DNA of 64,000 nt from Pseudoglutamicibacter albus (GTDB lineage: Bacteria; Actinomycetota; Actinomycetes; Actinomycetales; Micrococcaceae): contig NZ_JAVDXX010000001.1 in NCBI RefSeq assembly GCF_031458175.1, positions 1,426,001-1,490,000 of the forward strand, in the 5' to 3' direction. Below are positions 62,479-64,000 of the stretch, in pieces (the stretch's first letter is position 1; each line of letters opens with the position of its first letter). Under the pieces are notes generated by a model. It was not told the DNA's origin. It saw nothing but the letters and a program-made list of their open reading frames with translations, and did no database searches. Made by a program: the position numbers and the translations under genes.

Positions 62479-63690
62479 ATGGAGGCTATTTCAATTCTTT
62501 TGGCGGTTCTCGCGCTCATTATCGGACTTGTTCTTGGCGCGTTCGCCGCACTTCGTTGGGGCCCGGGTTCCGCGGAGCGAGGCGAGATCGAGCGGTTACG
62601 CTCCACCGTGGATCAGTTGCGCTCCGGGCTCGAACAAGCACATGAAGCCGAATCCCGTGCCCGCGCAGAGGCCGCGGGAGCACTCGGGCGAGCCGACGTT
62701 CTAGAACGCACCCAAGCTGAGTACGAAGCGCAGAAGGCCGAGCAGGAGAACACCGAGAACCAGATCCTGCGCACGCTGGCACCCATGACGACCAAGCTCC
62801 ACGAGCTCGGGATCACCGTCAACAGCATGGAAAAGCAACGCAACCGGCACGACGCAACCCTCCAGGAACAGTTACGCCACCTAATAGAGCACGACCAGAA
62901 ACTGCTCACCACAACCACAGCGCTCGCCGGGGCGCTCAAAGACACCTCCAAACGCGGCTCGTGGGGCGAGATTCAGCTGCGCCGCATCGTCGAGCTAGCC
63001 GGGATGACCCGCCACGTCGATTTCACCGAACAAGCCTCCGTACGCTCCCGCGACGAAGCACCAGGGGGCAGGCCAGACATGGTCGTGCACCTGCCAGGCA
63101 AAGGGAACATCGCTGTGGACGCTAAAGCTCCATTCCCAGACGCCGAAACCTTCAGTGACCAACGCGAATACGAGCTCACCACGGCCAAAGTGCTCGAAGA
63201 CCGCATCAAAGAGCTCAGCAAACGCTCCTACCAGACCGTGCTCGAGGGTAGCCCAGATGTCGTCGTGTGCTTCGTGCCCGCCGAATCGATGCTGTCGCGT
63301 GCGCTCGATGTCCGGCCGCAACTACTCGACACCGCGTTTGCGAACAACGTTGTTCTCGCATCCCCCAACACGTTGCTTGCGATCCTCAAAGGGCTCGCCG
63401 TGTCATGGCGTCAACACCAACTCACCGACAACGCGAACGCCCTCTACAAGGAAGCGAAAACACTGCACGAACGCATCGGGATCGTGCTCGGGCATTTCAA
63501 CGAACACGGTAAAGCCCTCAACCACAGCGTTGAAAGCTACAACCGGATCCTCAGCTCCATGAACGTACGGCTACTACCGAGCCTGCGGCGCATCCAAGAA
63601 CTCGACCCAGCCATCGGGCCAACCAACGCCGAAAACAACCTCGCCGCCCTCGACGCCAGTGCCAACCCGACCCCGCACGTCAATGACTAG
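62479..63690 (+). CDS. rmuC: RmuC-family DNA recombination protein
   Basis: RmuC protein, 403 residues. One N-terminal helix (about 4-24), a long coiled coil (about 30-150), and the nuclease-like core: GSWGEIQLRRIVELAGMTRH, RPDMVVHLPGKGNIAVDAKA with the PD-like acid and Lys (DAKAPF), then TVLEGSPDVVVCFVPAESML. RmuC limits inversions at short inverted repeats. The start has a plausible ATG without a strong ribosome-binding site. Converges on ispH, with only 16 bases between stops. Confidence 0.92.
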   Translation: MEAISILLAVLALIIGLVLGAFAALRWGPGSAERGEIERLRSTVDQLRSGLEQAHEAESRARAEAAGALGRADVLERTQAEYEAQKAEQENTENQILRTLAPMTTKLHELGITVNSMEKQRNRHDATLQEQLRHLIEHDQKLLTTTTALAGALKDTSKRGSWGEIQLRRIVELAGMTRHVDFTEQASVRSRDEAPGGRPDMVVHLPGKGNIAVDAKAPFPDAETFSDQREYELTTAKVLEDRIKELSKRSYQTVLEGSPDVVVCFVPAESMLSRALDVRPQLLDTAFANNVVLASPNTLLAILKGLAVSWRQHQLTDNANALYKEAKTLHERIGIVLGHFNEHGKALNHSVESYNRILSSMNVRLLPSLRRIQELDPAIGPTNAENNLAALDASANPTPHVND

Positions 63691-63706
63691 CCCTATGTCG
63701 CAAAGG

Positions 63707-64000
63707 CTATGTGGTTGGGCGTGCGCCGCGGCCACCTAGCACGCGGGAATCGTCGCCGTCCTCACGCAACTTCACGCGAAGCTCCTTCGGTAGCGAGAAC
63801 AAGATGTCCTCCTCCGCCGTCACAACCGGCTCGACAACGTCATAACCGTACTCAGCCAGAAGATCCAGAACCTCCTGAACCAAAACATCAGGAACAGAAG
63901 CACCCGAAGAAACGCCTACCGTGGCAACGCCCTCAAACCAGGACTCATCCACCTCACGCGCAAAGTCCACCAGCTCCGCACGCTTAGCGCCGTACTGCAA
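63707..64000 (-). CDS. ispH: IspH, 4-hydroxy-3-methylbut-2-enyl diphosphate reductase (C-terminal part)
   Basis: The last 97 residues of IspH, the [4Fe-4S] enzyme making IPP and DMAPP in the MEP pathway. Identifiable by [20 protein letters not shown] (the SAGASTP-type substrate-binding loop) and the end [18 protein letters not shown] short Arg/Gly tail follows. The rest of the gene, including the Fe-S cysteines apart from those upstream, lies past the right edge. Confidence 0.9.
   Translation of the reverse strand: MQYGAKRAELVDFAREVDESWFEGVATVGVSSGASVPDVLVQEVLDLLAEYGYDVVEPVVTAEEDILFSLPKELRVKLREDGDDSRVLGGRGARPTT

Noticed and set aside
1-64000. tRNA genes as integration targets, rRNA or CRISPR arrays
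   Set aside because: I looked for T-loop-like GTTCGAATC words, long rRNA-like stretches and regularly spaced repeats and found none that hold up.

Overview
The window comes from a high-GC Gram-positive bacterium (Actinomycetota). Gene content and protein style (CmtR, an LAxTG-type sorting signal, long surface proteins, two Opp/Dpp systems with fused ATPases) fit the Micrococcales, probably a Micrococcaceae-like genus. That placement is an inference from sequence reading, not a database match. No tRNA, rRNA or CRISPR array was seen.

1-34 kb looks like ordinary chromosome, mostly on the minus strand. It holds the 5' part of typA, two complete peptide ABC importers (2.2-7.6 kb and 7.9-14.6 kb), an alpha/beta hydrolase, an 820-residue surface protein, an aldo/keto reductase, an APC permease, a patatin-like lipase, a Bcr/CflA-type exporter and a two-component system. 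These are followed by an OmpA-domain protein with a lipoprotein partner, a Rieske ferredoxin with its FAD reductase, a MacB-like ABC exporter, and small enzymes (2H phosphoesterase, GNAT, DUF488). Two housekeeping-type genes here are decaying: a ZIP metal transporter (22.5 kb) and aspartate dehydrogenase nadX (34.3 kb).

35-56.2 kb is a mosaic accessory region between the nadX remnant and ychF. Left to right it holds a CadA/CtpG-type P-type ATPase, a YefM-YoeB pair, an unknown membrane protein, a decayed ISL3 element, a second YefM-YoeB pair and a broken Abi_2 gene. Next is a small module bounded by 24-bp perfect direct repeats: an AAC(2')-like acetyltransferase, two antitoxins whose toxins survive only as 5' stubs, and HigB with two HigA copies. 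A Corynebacterium-like copper cluster follows (DUF305 protein, CPH-type P-ATPase, CopZ, broken copS and copR, cueP, multicopper oxidase fragment), then a mer cluster (MerF-like stub, merA, merR), an LLM oxidoreductase fragment, and cmtR with a second CadA/CtpG ATPase. An HXXEE membrane protein adjoins ychF.

The most interesting structural signal is that short sequences matching the last codons of ychF recur at 41277, 43565, 55508 and just past the real stop at 56187. This suggests that elements have repeatedly integrated at the 3' end of ychF and that what remains is an integrase-less array of cargo modules. The cargo is metal and metalloid-type resistance (Cu, Hg, Cd/Pb/Zn) plus toxin-antitoxin genes. 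Both proteins of the copper two-component system are broken, yet the copZ promoter retains a CsoR-like operator, so control may have passed to a regulator elsewhere.

56.2-64 kb returns to chromosome: ychF, a 1586-residue secreted and wall-anchored calcineurin-like phosphoesterase with an LAATG sorting signal, rmuC, and the 3' part of ispH.
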